The notes beneath the pieces are model-generated. The model was not told the origin of the DNA. It saw nothing but the letters and a program-made list of their open reading frames with translations, and ran no database searches. From NCBI RefSeq assembly GCF_964355755.1, contig NC_092674.1, forward strand, positions 16,871,001-16,935,000: a stretch of DNA of 64,000 nucleotides. Direction: 5' to 3'. Positions within the stretch are counted from its first letter, which is position 1; each line of letters opens with the position of its first letter. The translations under genes and the position numbers were made by a program. This DNA is from Antedon mediterranea (taxonomy: Eukaryota; Echinodermata; Crinoidea; Comatulida; Antedonidae). Positions 63,176-64,000 of this stretch are shown here, piece by piece.

Positions 63176-63359
63176 CTAAGGCATAAAATAAACCAGTAAT
63201 ATTTTTTATTGTTTTTATTTGAGGAATACACTTTTTTAAAATTACTATGAAGTGAATAGATTTCTCTAAAAACAAAATAGAACTAGATTTAATTTGTAAC
63301 TATAGTATGACGAAATATAGGTTATATGCATTGATTTAATAAAGATAATTTAATTTTAA

Positions 63360-63560
63360 AAGATTGATTGATTGATTTTGTCAGAATCTTTAATTATTTA
63401 TTTTATATGAAAGATAGGATCTTGGCAATGCAAATACAATAGCCGGTATCACTGCACATCGAGCCATATACACTTGAATAAAACAATTCGATAAAAGATC
63501 CCTCCGCATATATGTCATAAACCACCCTTGTTACATAATAATAAAGACATTATTTTTTCG
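63360..63560 (+). repeat. MITE relic shared with 22041-22200
   Basis: Begins gattgattgattttgtcaga and carries atctttaattatttatttta, gatcttggcaatgcaaatac, aatagccggtatcactgcac and aaaacaattcgataaaagat; same content as 22.1 kb in reverse. Confidence 0.65.
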
Positions 63561-63654
63561 CTAGATTTCATTATAAATCATGCATATAATTTATACACTA
63601 AGAAATAAAATTGAACAAACAATACAGATAGAAACAAAAATCTAGTTTTTTTTC

Positions 63655-63725
63655 CTAAAGTGAGACTCGATCTCAATACCTTGAATATTATAGACGCGAT
63701 CACAGCCACTGAGCCATATACACAC
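63655..63725 (-). repeat. tRNA-like segment (SINE head)
   Basis: The minus strand reads tggctcagtggctgtgatcg (A box) and ttgagatcgagtctcac (B box GATCGAGTC). Arms do not form a complete tRNA. Lies in the intron upstream of e1. Confidence 0.45.
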
Positions 63726-64000
63726 CTGAATAAAAGAATATTCCTCTGTGTATTTGTTATGCAGTAACCACTTTGGCGCAGATAGATTATTATATACCGC
63801 AATGAATCATAATTTTTTACTACGACGATATCTTTAAACATTTTTTTAATGATGCAAATTATATATTTTCAACTTTAATATATGAACATTTTAAGAAGAA
63901 GGTTAATCAGTCGGCCTCAGTATGCATGACATGTTGCTTATATCAAATATAGGTCTGCAGATAGAAGAATTTGTGACTTCTACCTTTACAAAAAAGATTA

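Overview
This is an AT-rich animal nuclear sequence. Exons are short (about 110-400 bp), introns are long and packed with transposons, splice sites are GT-AG (one GC-AG), and there are SINEs, LINEs, MITEs and a Ty3/Gypsy fragment. The only host gene I can support runs through the whole window on the minus strand. It is the 5'/middle part of an axonemal dynein heavy chain that I identify as DNAH2, the inner-arm dynein f/I1 beta heavy chain. It indicates an organism with motile cilia. A tRNA-derived SINE with a Deu-like tail, many TAGGCCTA octamers and the repeat style suggest a marine invertebrate deuterostome, but the sequence alone does not fix the species.

I resolved 33 consecutive coding exons from 63175 down to 1314. 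Their lengths sum to 5997 nt, exactly 1999 codons. Reading phase is kept across every junction and no exon contains a stop, so the gene looks intact here. In order they encode part of the N-terminal tail (DHC_N1), the linker (DHC_N2), all of AAA1 (Walker A GPAGTGKT, Walker B CFDEFNR, sensor ITMNP), and AAA2 (Walker A GKTGSGKT, Walker-B-like LFDSPVD) to [10 protein letters not shown]. The first few exons lie above 63175. AAA3-AAA6, the stalk and the microtubule-binding domain lie below 1314.

The introns hold most of the novelty. From low to high coordinates: a foldback repeat (3.3-3.8 kb); a perfect 7 x 30-bp tandem array (6.36-6.57 kb); a 142-bp near-perfect hairpin (8.70-8.84 kb); a 6.3-kb intron with a 1385-bp element in which 33-bp inverted repeats and a GTAT target duplication enclose a decayed Gypsy pol fragment (12.56-13.95 kb); CpG-rich repeat DNA (19.4-20.6 kb); a DR1-motif array (25.3-25.7 kb), a MITE with a SINE inside it (25.86-26.38 kb) and a TTAA-flanked MITE (26.58-27.16 kb); Helitron-like ends, duplicated tRNA-like SINE units and a hAT-like element (28.5-31.4 kb); a LINE tail (34.6-35.0 kb); a 1.6-kb TTAA element (37.4-39.0 kb); and a 9.3-kb intron with a 3.2-kb terminal-inverted-repeat element, two LINE relics (one split by a TTAA element) and a 1.1-1.3-kb tandem duplication in which one copy carries a 191-bp insertion. 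Further up are a Penelope-like RT relic (49.0-49.5 kb), a nested 759-bp element (51.5-52.3 kb), another TTAA MITE (52.5-53.0 kb), a microsatellite-rich MITE with a tRNA-like segment (56.2-56.8 kb) and a perfect 25-bp-stem hairpin (62.4 kb).

I see no bacterial-type operon, CRISPR array, rRNA, functional tRNA or second host gene. The most unusual signals are the inverted-repeat-bounded Gypsy pol fragment, a dispersed modular repeat family carrying nuclear-receptor DR1 sites, the TTAA-flanked elements, and a Gly-to-Ser change in the AAA2 Walker B region of the dynein.
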